Notes: generated by a model not told the origin, from the sequence alone. A stretch of 64,000 nt of DNA from CAWFFV01 sp963814985 (GCA_963814985.1 CAWFFV010000029.1:1-64000), one strand, 5' to 3'; shown: positions 1-10,005, counted from the first letter of the stretch. Program-made: numbers and translations.

Positions 1-1257
1 GGAAAGGCACCATCGGGCAGATGAGCGGCAGCGCGCCCCAGCCGCCGAACTTGCGTATCAAGCGCTCAGAATACGCGACAGTGTCCAGCACCGACTGGCG
101 GTCCTGATAGGGCATTCCGATGAAGAACCAGATCATGATTCCTTTTACCCCGGCGTCCAGGGCCCGGCGGAATCCAGTCCTCCATTTCTTCCATCGTATA
201 GGTGCCGCGCCCGGCCGCCGCACTTATTTTCGGGTCATGAGACTCCGGGGAAAGCATGATATAGGCATCTGTCGACTCGCCCATCTTCCGCAGCGTGTCC
301 GGCGGCGTCAGGTTGAACTGCTCGAAGGAAACACTGGCGTAGCCGAAGCCTCCTTGACAGCGTCGAGATACTGATGCAGCCGCCCCTTGCTCTCCGAATA
401 GCATTGGAGCGCGTATATCGAGGTGCGCCGCGCCGCCTCCTTCATGGTGCGGAAGCCTGCATCGACGATGAGGTCGTTGTCCTTCTGGACGAGGGTCTTG
501 CGCACACCCATGATGTTGCGGATGCGAATTGGATCCGCCGCACCAGCCGCAATCATGCACGCATCCGGTGTTGGGCAGTGTCATGATGAGCTTGGACGCC
601 GCCGGCCCCGGGTTGGGCCGTGTCCCGGTAATACGACCAGTCATTGCGCGCGTTGTTGTAATTCGCGGCCGGCTGTGCGTGAACCCGGTGGCCTGGACCT
701 CACCGCCCGCCTTGTAGAGCAGGTTGGGGATCGCGCTGAACTCCCGGCTGCCCCGCCGGATCGCGGCGACCAGCTCAGTGACCGGGTCGAGGGTGTCGTA
801 ACCCTGCACGACAAGGTCCACGCTGGGATACCTGATCAGCTCGTTCGCATAGTAGGTCGCCGAGATTCCGCCAAACACGGTGAGCGCGTCGGGGTGCACC
901 TCCTTCAGCAGGGCCGCGCTCGATGGCACCATGGCATTGCGTCATCCAGTGCAGGTCGAACCCGAAGACCGGCGCTTCGAGCCGCCCGAGCAGCCGTCTG
1001 ACATCCAGGTCGGGATACATGAGCATCAGCGAGGCAACGTTCACGATTTTCGCGTCGAGCCCGTGGTCGGCCAGCCGTTGCTTGATCGAGAACCAGCCAA
1101 TGGGGTACATCTCGTAAACCGACGTGACATTGACGCTGTCGCTGTCGCTCAGGTAGGCGAACAGCATGTCGTCACGCTCGCGAAAGTCGTAGACGCTGGG
1201 CGCGTGCAGCAGGAAGAGGTCGGCCTGAAGCCGCGACGCCGTCTGCGGATCCGTCAT
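1..1257 (-). pseudogene. B12-binding radical SAM protein, frameshifted and cut by window edge
   Basis: The start at 1257 begins MTDPQTASRLQADLFLLHAP and leads into a Rossmann-like B12-binding region (FGFDLHWMTQCHGAIE, then ALTVFGGISATYYANELI after a frame change). A radical SAM cluster motif follows, CVHDCGWCGG, with cysteines spaced CxxxCxxC as the family requires for its 4Fe-4S cluster. Further conserved segments (NIMGVRKTLVQKDNDLIVD, VSFEQFNLTPPDTLRKMG, IMIWFFIGMPYQDRQSVLD) lie in different frames, so at least four single-base shifts interrupt the gene, and it runs off the left edge without a stop. Its ATG overlaps the stop of the acyltransferase upstream (ATGA), so the two are translationally coupled. 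Members of this class do radical chemistry such as methylation or C-C bond formation; the substrate cannot be told from sequence. The well-kept motifs point to sequencing indels rather than old decay. Confidence 0.75.
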
Positions 1258-2295
1258 GCGGGTATCCCTATATCCGTGAAAGTGCCAGGCTCGGGCGTTG
1301 GCGCGTCGTCCCCATCCCAGTCCGGGTCCCAGTCCGGCGAGTTCAGGCCGAGGGTGGCAAGGTCAGCCCCGCTCGCCCAGTAGGCCCAGTGGGCGGGACT
1401 GCGCCGGATAGCGGCGCTCACCTGCGCGGCACAGCGCGCGAAGGCCACCGCCTCGTCTTCTCCTGGAGCGGGCGTTACTGGCGCGGAGATCTCCAGCACC
1501 TGGTGACGGTAGTCATCCGTGCGGTACATGAAGCCCATGAGCAGCGGTGCGCCCGTCAGCTGCGCGAGCGCCACGGCCCCGGGCAGGAACCTGGCCTGGA
1601 CGCCGAGGAACGGCACCTCCACGGTGCGAGCCAGGTCGCTCTTCAGCGGTGGCGCGTCGATCGCGATCGTCGCCACCTCATTGGCCCGCAGGGTGGCCGC
1701 GGCCTGCGCCGCGACCCCGAACCGCCCGGGCCACGGCTCGATGTTCGGCCGGTGCCGGTGGCGTCGCAGTCGCCTGGCGTAGACCAGGTCCCAGAATCGC
1801 CGCTCGACCGATGACATGCTCACCGTGTAGTTGTGCTGCCAGCGCCCGATGGTGGTGACCCGGTAGCCGCTGGCGCCTAGCAGCGAGAAGGCACTGTCAT
1901 AGGAACCGAAGTGAGCCGAGCAGAGGATGCTCCCCGGTGGCCCGCGAGAGCGGCGTCCAGGTGCTCACGCCCGCGGACCTCGACCAGCCGCCGCAGGGCA
2001 CCCCCCCGGTAGCGCAGCCGCATCACGTCGATCGCCTCGCAGGAGTCGAACCGGAACCACTGCCGGGCCAGCCGCTGCGCGTCGTCCTCGTTGACCTCGT
2101 CCCCGAGCAACTGCCGCAGGTTGCCTACCAGCTTGGCGCGTTTCCCTGACCGGGACCTAAATTCCCAGTCGCCACGCCAGCAGGCGATGCGATAGCCCAG
2201 GCCGCGGGAAGGCAGGCCACGGCCGGGGCCAGCACCGCCCAGTAGGCCACGGCTTCAACGCTGCGCAGCAGCCTCGCCACGCGAGCCTTAAACAC
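1254..2295 (-). pseudogene. LpxL/HtrB-like lysophospholipid acyltransferase, frameshifted
   Basis: Reading from a GTG at 2295, the protein begins VFKARVARLLRSVEAVAYWAVLAP (membrane-associated N-terminus), continues as KLVGNLRQLLGDEVNEDDAQ and DSCEAIDVMRLRYRGG, and after frame changes enters CSAHFGSYDSAF and VERRFWDLVYARRLRRHRHR. The block with H-F-G-S-Y-D is the equivalent of the HxxxxD acyltransferase motif of the LpxL/HtrB family. The C-terminal half (VEVPFLGVQARFLPGAVALA, GAPLLMGFMYR) is also typical: acyl groups are moved from an acyl carrier protein or CoA to a lipid or sugar acceptor. Two or three single-base shifts are needed to join the pieces. The start overlaps the stop of the upstream acyl carrier protein gene and the stop overlaps the radical SAM start, so the three form a tight operon in which the carrier protein may be the acyl donor. 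Confidence 0.65.
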
Positions 2296-2549
2296 GTGCG
2301 GCCCCCTGCTTCCCCGGTTCCCGGGAGCGGAGATAGGAACAGATGGCGTTCACGGTGTCGAAATTCTCCGGGAGCAGGTCCGCCTCGCCCACCGTGATCT
2401 TGAAGCGCTCTTCCAGAAATACCACTAGCCTGAGCAGGCTCAGTGAATCGAGAATGCCCCCGTCTAGGAGTGGGGTATCATTCGAAGCGGCAAAACCGCC
2501 GGGTCCTGGACGATTTCGCGGCTAATGTATTCGTTGATGACGCTCTCAT
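2288..2549 (-). CDS. Acyl carrier protein, start disturbed by a frameshift
   Basis: The minus strand encodes ESVINEYISREIVQDPAVLP, then after one shift DTPLLDGGILDSLSLLRLVV, FLEERFKITVGEADLLPENF and DTVNAICSYLRSREPG, ending TAA at 2288. The D-S-L-S serine in GGILDSLSLL is the expected 4'-phosphopantetheine attachment site and the length, about 85 residues, fits a discrete carrier protein. The best ATG (2549, preceded by AAAGGTG) is out of frame with the first conserved residues, so a base is probably missing right after it. The stop overlaps the GTG of the acyltransferase. The operon order carrier protein, acyltransferase, radical SAM suggests an acyl chain is loaded here and then transferred or modified. 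Confidence 0.7.
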
Positions 2550-2566
2550 CTGAGCACCTTTCTCAT

Positions 2567-2756
2567 AGTCGAAAGTTGTCGCTGACCTGGACCGTTGTGG
2601 AAGCCGCTTGCTAGCATCGACCCACAGATTCCCCGGTTGACGATGAGCGGACCGTGGCCTTGCTGATGTTTAATCAAGGCGCCAGATAATAAGCAAAAAT
2701 GAGCCAGCTTGACCGATATCGCCTGCCCGGCGAGTCAGTAAAAGGGGGAATACCCA
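2567..2756. promoter_or_regulatory. Divergent intergenic region between carrier protein and ferredoxin operons
   Basis: This 190-base gap separates the minus-strand carrier protein operon from the plus-strand ferredoxin operon and must hold both promoters. It is visibly less GC-rich than the genes on either side (the stretch around 2665-2710 has ttgctgatgtttaatcaag and cagataataagc). A strong ribosome binding site (aaagggggaa) lies just before the ferredoxin GTG at 2757. I cannot assign exact promoter boxes. Confidence 0.35.
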
Positions 2757-2957
2757 GTGCAGGTAAAAATCGACTCCCAGAGCTGCCAGGGCCACGGCCG
2801 CTGCTACGACATCGCGGCTGACCTGTTCGGCGAGGATGACGAGGGCTACGGAACGGTCAAGGGCGACGGCGCCGTGCCGCCCGGCCGGGAAGGTGAAGCC
2901 CGCCTGGCCGCGGAGAACTGCCCCGAGCAGGCGATCGAGTTGATCGGGGAGGCCTGA
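2757..2957 (+). CDS. Ferredoxin (P450 electron donor type)
   Basis: A 66-residue protein from a GTG start preceded by aaagggggaa. It opens MQVKIDSQSCQGHGRCYDIA and has a late C-P pair (ENCPEQAIEL), the cysteine pattern of small soluble single-cluster (3Fe-4S or 4Fe-4S) ferredoxins that serve bacterial class I P450s. It passes electrons from a ferredoxin reductase to a monooxygenase. The neighbouring P450 begins one base after its stop, which makes that P450 the obvious partner. No reductase gene lies in the window, so one from elsewhere must be used. The gene is intact, unlike most of its neighbours. Confidence 0.88.
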   Translation: MQVKIDSQSCQGHGRCYDIAADLFGEDDEGYGTVKGDGAVPPGREGEARLAAENCPEQAIELIGEA

Positions 2958-2958
2958 C

Positions 2959-4278
2959 ATGGGCGCCGACGACCGCTTCGCTCAGGACGGCTTTAACCGG
3001 CGCGGCGGGCCCGCGGGCACCCGCAGCGAGATCGTTACCGGCCCGGTCAGCGACTGGGCGACCGACTTCTCCCACCTCGATCCCGGGTGGGCCGCCGATC
3101 CCTACCCGATCCAGGACGACCTGAGAGAGCGCTGCCCGATCGCGCACACGGAGCGGTTCGGCGGCGCCTGGCTGCCCACCCGCTACGCGGACGTCGAGGC
3201 CATCGCGCACGACACCGGGCGCTTTTCCTCCCGGGCGGTCATCGCGGGCAACTTCCGGCCGCCGCGCGACCTGGCGCCGGCCGGCGGCTCGCCGCCGATC
3301 ACCTCCGACCCCCCGTTCCACCATGAGGCGCGCAGGCTGCTGCTCCCCGGGTTCACCAAGACGGCGGTCAGCAAGCAGGAGCCCTCGACGGTGGAACTGT
3401 GCCACGCGCTCATTGACGAGCTCGCCGGCCAGGACGTCGTCGATGCCGCCCGCGACTACGCGCAGCACATCCCGATGCGGGTAATAGCCGGCATCCTCGG
3501 GTTTCCCCCGCAGGACGCGCCGCGGTTCGCCGAGTTCGTCAAGAACACGCTGGAAGGCGTCAACCTGCCGCCCCAGCAGCGCACCACGCGGATGTCGGCG
3601 TTGTTCCACTACCTGCTCGCGCAGGTCCAGGACCACCTGCGCGACCCGCGTGACGACCTCACGACCTACCTGATCAACGCGGAGCTCGACGGCCGCAGGC
3701 TCGACCCGCCGCACGTCATCGGCACGATGACCCTGCTGCTCATCGCCGGCATCGACACCACCTGGAGCGCGATCGGCGCCTCCCTGTGGCACCTGGCGAA
3801 GAACCCGGAGGACCGCGGCAGGCTCGTCGCCGACCCGGGACTGCTGCCGACCGCGATCGAGGAGTTCCTGCGGGCTTACGCGCCGGTCACCATGGCGCGG
3901 ATGGCCAAGGAAGACATGCACTGGCGCAGTGCCGACTCCGGCGCAGCGCCGACATGAAGGCCGACGACTGGATCCTGATGTCGCTACCCGGCGGCCAACC
4001 GCGATCCGGCTCAGTTTGAACGGGCCGACGAGGTCGTCATCGACCGGGCGGTCAACCGGCATGCCGCGTTCGGCCTCGGCATCCACCGCTGCCTGGGATC
4101 CCACCTGGCCCGCATGGAGCTCCGGGTCGCGCTGGCCGCCTGGCTGGAGCGCTTCCCCGAGTTCACCCTCGCCGACCCGGCGGCGGTGACCTGGTCGACC
4201 GGGCAGGTCCGCGGCCCGCGGGCACTCCCGCTCCGCGTCACCGGCGGCAGCGGCCATGGCCCTGCGGCGACCGCCTGA
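2959..4278 (+). CDS. Cytochrome P450, with frameshifts near its 3' third
   Basis: The first 310 residues are in one frame: WLPTRYADVEAIAHDTGRFS, the I-helix oxygen-binding segment LLIAGIDTTWSAIGASLWHL (AGxDTT), and the K-helix ExxR in AIEEFLRAY. Near 3925-4010 the frame shifts twice, after which the protein continues MKADDWILMSLPAANRDP-like and reaches the haem loop AAFGLGIHRCLGSHLAR, with the cysteine ligand encoded at 4090-4092. The stop is TGA at 4276-4278. The total, about 439 codons, is normal for a soluble bacterial P450. The paired ferredoxin and the acyl-carrier genes next door suggest oxidation of an acyl or small-molecule intermediate. Motifs are intact, so the shifts may be read errors. 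Confidence 0.85.
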
Positions 4279-4326
4279 CAGCGCCTTGGCAGAGCTTGAC
4301 AACGCCTTGGCAGAGCCTGACAGCGA
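4276..4326 (+). repeat. 21-bp tandem direct repeat between P450 and ABC genes
   Basis: The unit tgacagcgccttggcagagc(t) is followed directly by tgacaacgccttggcagagc(c) and then a partial third copy, tgacagcga. It begins at the P450 stop codon and ends before the exporter gene. No protein-coding role is evident. It may be a regulatory direct repeat or a replication-slippage product. Confidence 0.6.
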
Positions 4327-4359
4327 CCTGTGCGCGACGTGGCAGCGGGGCAGGCCACC

Positions 4360-5424
4360 ATGGGGGACATGAACGCACCACTATCTCCTCCCGACGCCCC
4401 GGTCGGCGGGGAAACCACCCTGGGACCGAGAGCGCCCGGTACGTCCCGGGGACTGACATCGCGATCGAGGCAGCGGCCTGGTCAAGCGGTTCGGCAAGAC
4501 GACCGCGCTCGACGGGGTCGACCTGGCCGCGCGCAGGGCACCGTGCTCGGCGTGCTCGGCCCGAACGGCGCCGGCAAGACCACCGCCGTCCGCATCCTCG
4601 CGACCCTGCTCCGCCCCGACGCCGGCGCCGCCCGGGTCGGCGGGCTCGACGTCGTGCGCGACGCGCGAAGGTCGCGCCAGATCGGCCTCACCGGGCAGTA
4701 CGCCTCGGTCGACGAGGAGCTGACCGGCACCGAGAACCTGGTCCTGATCGGCCGGCTGCTCGACCTGTCCCGCGCGAGCAGGCGCGGGCCCGGGCGAAGG
4801 AGCTGCTGGAGCGGTTCGACCTCACCGAGGCCGCCGACAGCCCGGCCAAGAACTACTCCGGCGGCATGCGCCGGCGCCTCGACCTGGCCGCCAGCCTGGT
4901 CGGCCGCCCGGCGGTGCATGTACCTCGACGAGCCGACCACCGGCCTGGACCCGCTCCAAGCGCGAGGACATGTGGCAGATGGTCCGCGGCCTGGTCGCCG
5001 ACGGCGACGACGGTGCTGCTGACCACCCAGTACCTGGACGAGGCGGACGCGCTCTGCCGACGAGATCTGCGTCATCGACCACGGGAAGGTCATCGCCACC
5101 GGCACGCCGGACGAGCTCAAGCACGTGGTCGGCGGGCAGACCATCGCGGTCGCCCGGCCGACCCCGCGCGACCTCGACGAGGTCGCGGACCTGATCCTGG
5201 ACGGACTGGCTCGCTCACCGCGGCCGATCGGTCGACCCGGCCGACGGCGTGATCAGCGTCCCGGTCGACCGGCGACGCCGTACTTGCCGACGTGTCCGTC
5301 CGGCTGGCCGCCGAGGGCATCGCGGTCGCGGAATTCTCGCTCCGCTGCCGAGCCTGGACGAGGTCTTCTTCTCCCTCACCGGACGTCACGAGCCCCGCAG
5401 ACCATGACGGAGGACGCGGCATGA
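4360..5424 (+). pseudogene. DrrA-type ABC transporter ATP-binding protein, frameshifted
   Basis: From the ATG at 4360 (MGDMNAPLSPP) the conserved parts, spread over all three frames, are: RFGKTTALDGVDLA-like, Walker A GPNGAGKTT (4558-4584), Q-loop region GLTGQYASVDEELTG, signature YSGGMRRRLDLAASL, Walker B YLDEPTTGLDP, and the switch region TTQYLDEADAL. These are the marks of the daunorubicin-resistance DrrA / ABC-2 exporter ATPase family, which powers export of hydrophobic metabolites. At least six single-base shifts break it, for example an extra base inside the V-M-Y-L-D Walker B run. The stop overlaps the permease ATG (ATGA). Probably self-resistance or product export for this cluster. 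Confidence 0.8.
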
Positions 5425-6264
5425 GCAGCCCTCACCGCCCCCGAACGCCTCCCGCACCGTCCGTCCCGACCCCCCCCATCGATCCTGTCCCGGCGCCCGG
5501 CGCGATGCCGGGCTGCGCCAACACCTTCACGCTCGCCGGGCGCAGCATCCTCAAGATCGGCCGAACCCCGGAGCAGCTGGTCGGACGCTCACGCTGCAGC
5601 CGATCCTCTTCGTGGTGCTGTTCGTCTACATCTTCGGCGGCGCGGTCGCCGGGATCGCGCACAGCTACCTGCAGTTCGTCCTGCCGGCGATCATGGCGCA
5701 GACGGTCCTCTTCTCGTCGATGGCGATCGGCGTCAACCTCAACACCGACATCGAAACAGGGCGTCTTCGACCGGTTCCGCAGCCTGCCCATCGCCCGCTC
5801 GGCACCACTGGTCGGCGCGGTGCTCGGCGACATCGTCCGGTACGCCGTGTCGGTCGTCTCGTCACCTGGCGTTCGGCATACTGCTCGGCTTCCGGATCCA
5901 GACCAACCCGCTGTCGGCGCTGGCCGGCGTGCCTGCTCGTGCTGTTCTTCGCGCTCGCATGTGCTGGGTCTCGGCTCTGCTCGGGATGATCGTCGCGCAG
6001 CGCGGCGCGGTGCAGGGGTTCGGCTTCCTGATGATGTTCCCGCTGACGTTCGGCAGCAACATGTCGTCCCGGCGGCGAGCTGCCGGGCTGGCTGCAGGCG
6101 TGGGTCAAGATCAACCCGATGACGCTTCCTCGTCGAGGCCGTGCGCGGCCTGCTGGTCGGCGGCCCGGTCGCGGTGCCGGCGATCCGGACGCTGCTGTGG
6201 TCCCTGGGCCTCGTCGTGGTCTTCGCCCCGATCGCGGTGCGAGGTCTACCGCCGACGCACTTAG
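5421..6264 (+). pseudogene. DrrB-type ABC-2 permease, frameshifted
   Basis: It starts at ATG 5421, overlapping the ATPase stop. Segments in changing frames read FTLAGRSILKIGRTPEQL, LFVVLFVYIFGGAVAGIAHS, YLQFVLPAIMAQTVLFSSMA, GVNLNTDIETG, FDRFRSLPIARSAPLVGAVL, ALLGMIVAQRGAVQGFGFLM and RGLLVGGPVAVPAIRTLLWS, ending TAG at 6262-6264. This is the usual six-TM ABC-2 permease layout, and the FDRFRSLPIAR cytoplasmic loop is typical of DrrB. Together with the upstream ATPase it would form a homodimeric efflux pump. At least four single-base shifts are present. Its 3' end converges on the regulator gene. Confidence 0.75.
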
Positions 6265-6313
6265 CGGACCCGGGAGCCGCGCGACCTCATCGGTCCAGGT
6301 CAGCAAGCGGGTC

Positions 6314-9300
6314 TCATCGGTCCAGCGGACGGTCCAGGGTAATGGCCTGGGTGACGAGGTCTGCAGCTTCGTCTCTGGAAAGGGCGCGGCCACGCTGGTA
6401 GCCGGCCTCGAACGCCTCGGCAGCCCAGAACCTCGCGCGCCGCGGCCCGGACGCCGGGCGCGTCCGGGCTGCCCTCGTCGAAGCGAGCCGCGCACCGCGT
6501 GCGCCGCGCCGAGCAGGGTGGCGGCCAGCTCGGCGGCCTCGCCGGGCGACAGCCCGGGTATCCCCCCGGGCATGCCCGCTGGAGCGGCGAGCAAACCGGG
6601 CAGGCCGGGCCGCCAGCCGCCACGTAGGCGGCGACCGTGTCGATCACCATGGCGAGCGGCGGCCGCTCCACCCAGCCAGCGCGGCGGCGAGGGCCTCGTG
6701 CAACAACTGGCGGGTCCGTTCGGGGTCATGGGTGACGTGCGCCACCAGCGCCTGCCTGGCCTTGACCTGGCCCCGCAGGCCCTGCCACCAGGTTGCCTTC
6801 ACGTCCTTGATCCCGCTAAGCACGGCCGTGCAGCACCGGGTCACCTCGTCGACGTCGCCGGCCCTCCAGGCGATCTCGGCCCGCATCACGCCGAGCAGCC
6901 GGCCGGACTCGCCGAGACCACCCAGGGCGGCGGCGGCGCTCGTCGCGGCGACAGTCCGTCCAGGCACCCGTCTGGTCGCCGGCCCGCGCGCGGATGAGCG
7001 CCAGCCGCCCTCGATGTAGGGTCGGTCGCCCCAGGCACCAAGGTCCCGGGCAACGGCTCCTGCCTGGTCAGCGCGGCGATCGATGCTCGATGGTCGCCGC
7101 GCAGCTCAGTGAACTCGGCGAGCTGCGCCAGCGTGATCGCCATTCCCCACTTGTCGCCGAGCGCGCGGAACTCCTCAAGCGCCGCCCGGCAGTCCGCCTC
7201 GACCCCGTCCATACAGCCCAGCGTGCTGGTATAGGAAGCGCGGTACAGCCTGGCCATGGCCCGCATCCACGGGTCGGGTGCCGCAGATAGCCGCTCGAAC
7301 GTGGCCAGGGCGAGCCTCTCGTTCCCGTCGTAGAGCCCACCATCGGCTCGGCCAGGGCGACGAGCGGGTGCAGCGTCGCGGGTCGGCGTGCAGCTGGCAG
7401 GCTCGTGAGCGCCTCGGTCAGCGCTCGCGGACCACCTCGACCTCCCAGGCCCAGCCGGCGGCGATCAGCGCGCAGATGACGCGGGCCTCGGCGATCACCA
7501 GGCTGGCTGGTCGCGGCGGTGTCAGGGCGAGGGTGTCCCGGGCGAGCACGTCGCCCTCGCCGTGCCCCAGGTGAACCCAGTAAAAGCCCAGGGCGCGCAC
7601 GAACCGCAGCGCGGTGCCGGAGTCGCCGCGCGCGATCGCCCAGCGCAGCGCGGCATTCAGGTTGTCCTGCTCCGCGGTCAGCAGGTGGTCCCAGCGGACC
7701 TGGCCGGAGGTGCGCAGCTCGGGTCGGCAGTCTCGACCAGGTCCAGGTAGTAGCGGGCGAGCGCGTCCTTGACGGCCGTCTCCTCGCCCGCTTCGGCCAG
7801 CCGCTCTAGGCAGTAGGCGCGTACGGTCTCAAGCATCCGGTACCGGCCGTCGGCGCCGGCTGGCCCGTCCTGCAGGGTGAGGATGGACTTGCCGACCAGC
7901 CCGTCAAGCGCGGGTAGCACCGCCTCATCGCCGGCCACGAGACCTCGGCGGCGGCCAGCGTGGCGCCTGCGGGGAAGACAGCGAGGCGGCGGGCGAGCGC
8001 CCGCTCGGCGCGGGACAGCAGGTCCCAGCTCCAGTCGACGACAGCGCGCAGCGTCTGGTGGCGTGGCAGCGCGGTCCTGCTGCCACCGGTGAGGATGGCG
8101 AAGCGGTCACCGAGCCGTTCGGCTAGCTGATGCGGGTCAGGGTGCGCAGCCAGGGCGCGGCCAGCTCGATGGCCAGCGGCATGCCATCCAGTGCCCGGCA
8201 CAGCCGGGCGACCGCCGCCGCGTTCCCGGCGTCCACCGCGAAGCCGGGCCGCACGGCCGTGACCCGGTCCTCGAGCAGCCGGACGGCGGCGAACTGCCCG
8301 ACCTCGCTTTCCCCCTCCGGCGGGACCGGCAGCGGGGCAACCGGCCAGAGCACCTCCCCGGTGATGCGCAGTGGCTCTCGGCTGGTCGCCAGGATCGTGA
8401 CCTTGGGCAGTCGGCGAGGATCCGCGCGGCGAGGCTGGCGGCCACGTCGATGACGTGCTCGCAGTTGTCGAGGATGAGCACGGCCTCCCGGCCGGCGAGG
8501 GCGTCGGTCAGCCGGTCCACCGGATCCCCGCTGTCGGCTGCCTGCCTGGCGATCACCCGCTCGTGGACGCCGACCGCGTTCAGCACCGCGTAGGGCACTC
8601 GCGCCGGGTCGGTGACCGGCGCGAGCCCGGCGAACCACGCAGGCACTCCCAGGCGCGGCGATGCCTCGGCGGACAGCCGCGTCTTGCCCACCCCGCCGGG
8701 CCCGATAAGCGTGACAAGCCGGTGCTCCGACAGCTTCTTGAGCAACCCAGAGGCATCCGCGTCCCGCCCGACGAAGCTGTTGAGGGCCGTCCCTCCCAGG
8801 CCCGCCGTCCCTCCCAGGCCCGCCGTCCCTCCCAGGCCCGCTGCTCCGTCACCGACGGCCCGGTCACCCGCTGAAGGCCTGCCCTGCCCGGCAGTACCGC
8901 GAGACACTCCGGAATCTACGGTCGCGCCAGTAACGTCATGCCGCAAGATTCTCACGTAGAGCTGTTCCAGGGCCGGGGACGGGTCCACGCCGAGCTGGTC
9001 GGCCAGCTGATCGCGGAACTCGTGATAGGCCGCCAGGGCCTCCGCGTGCCGCCCGCGGCCGCCAGCACGCGCATCAGCAGTGCCCGGGGCCGCTCGGACA
9101 GCGGGTCGGCGGTGACGATCGCCCGCAACTCGCCGGTCGCGGCCACCGCGTCGCCGAGCGCGCTGACCGCTTCCACCCGGTCCAGCTGTGCAGCGCGCCG
9201 TGCCTCCGCCAGGCGAGCCGCGATGGCGACGGCGAAATCCTCGCCCGCCACGTCGGCCAGCGCCGGGCCGCGCCAGGTGGCCAGCGCCGCACCCAGCATC

Positions 9301-9683
9301 CGGGCTGCTTCCGCCGGGTGCCCGTTGGCCAGGGACCTGGCCCCCACGCGGGCCGCGGTCTCGAACGCGTTCGCGTCCACGGCGTCCGGCGGGACGGCGA
9401 GCCGGTAGCCCGCCGCGACGGACTCGATGGCGCCCGGGTCCAGCCCTCCGTCGCGCAGCGCGGCCCGGAGCCGGGAGACCAGCGACTGCAGGGCGTTGGC
9501 GGCGTCGGCTGGACGGCCGTCAGCCTCGCCCCAGAGCCGGTCGATCAGCGAGTAGGCCGGGACGACGCGCCCGGCGTCAAGGGCAAGCAGGATGAGGAGC
9601 GCGCGCACCCGCTGCCCGCCAACGCGAACCGGCCGACCGGCGTCATCCTCTACCGTCAGCGTCCCGAGCAGCCCAATCCGCAC
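6314..9683 (-). pseudogene. SARP/AfsR-family transcriptional regulator (BTAD, NB-ARC, TPR), frameshifted
   Basis: It starts at GTG 9683 with MRIGLLGTLTVEDDAGRPVR, an OmpR-like winged-helix DNA-binding domain (RVRALLILLALDAGRVVPAY), followed by a bacterial transcriptional activation domain (DANAFETAARVGARSLANG). A glycine-rich linker then leads to an NB-ARC ATPase: P-loop GPGGVGKTRLSAEA, Walker B EAVLILDNCEHVID, and a GMPLAIELAA motif. The C-terminal part is helical and TPR-like, ending DEAADLVTQAITLDRPLDR at a TGA (6314). It is about 1,120 codons long with six or more single-base shifts. Such regulators are pathway-specific activators of actinobacterial metabolite clusters, and this one converges on the exporter genes it would plausibly control. 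Confidence 0.8.
8786..8839 (-). repeat. Three perfect 18-bp tandem repeats in the regulator linker
   Basis: Three identical copies of gccgtccctcccaggccc lie end to end. On the coding strand they give a repeated six-residue unit (roughly TAGLGG), a flexible linker between the BTAD and NB-ARC domains. A length-variable slippage repeat is the simplest reading. Confidence 0.85.
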
Positions 9684-9691
9684 TGTGCTCG

Positions 9692-9747
9692 CTAATCCTG
9701 TCTGGGCTTGGCTAGCCCTCTATGGCTTGCTAGTCCTCTATGGCTTG
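9692..9747. repeat. Two-and-a-half tandem repeats at the composition junction
   Basis: ctagccctctatggcttg (9712-9729) is followed at once by ctagtcctctatggcttg (9730-9747), differing at one base. A weaker third copy, ctaatcctgtctgggcttgg, precedes them at 9692. They lie just upstream of the SARP regulator start and exactly where GC-rich sequence gives way to AT-rich sequence. They could be regulator-binding direct repeats or a scar of the join. Confidence 0.6.
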
Positions 9748-9972
9748 GTAACCCCGGATGGCCCTGTCTTCGTCCCCTTGACGATAACGTGTTTCCGTAT
9801 CAAACTCTGTTTGTTCATATGGGCTTCTTTCTTTTGTCCATCCTACCATTTTCCGCTCTCTAGCTACTATAGCCTTATTTATGTTGTCAATTTCTTTTGA
9901 AAAGCATTCAATTGTATATAAATAATCTCTGCATTTAATAAATACTATAAAATAAATCAATATCGTTGCCGT

Positions 9973-9992
9973 TATTTGATATTTATCAAATA
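9973..9992. promoter_or_regulatory. Palindromic operator candidate
   Basis: tatttgat and atcaaata form perfect 8-base arms around attt. The site ends 13 bases before the TTGACA of the next promoter, a position suited to a repressor or activator. It sits in an AT-rich stretch (about 9,790-10,200) that holds no gene I can support. Confidence 0.45.
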
Positions 9993-10005
9993 CAGATCGA
10001 TATAC

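Noticed and set aside
2857..4302. Long 481-residue minus-strand frame opposite the P450
   Set aside because: Arg/Gly/Ala-rich composition typical of an antisense frame in GC-rich DNA; the plus strand has complete P450 motifs.
9730..9960. 76-residue open frame on the minus strand in the AT-rich stretch
   Set aside because: It crosses the tandem repeat, has no ribosome site or motif and lies in low-complexity AT-rich DNA.
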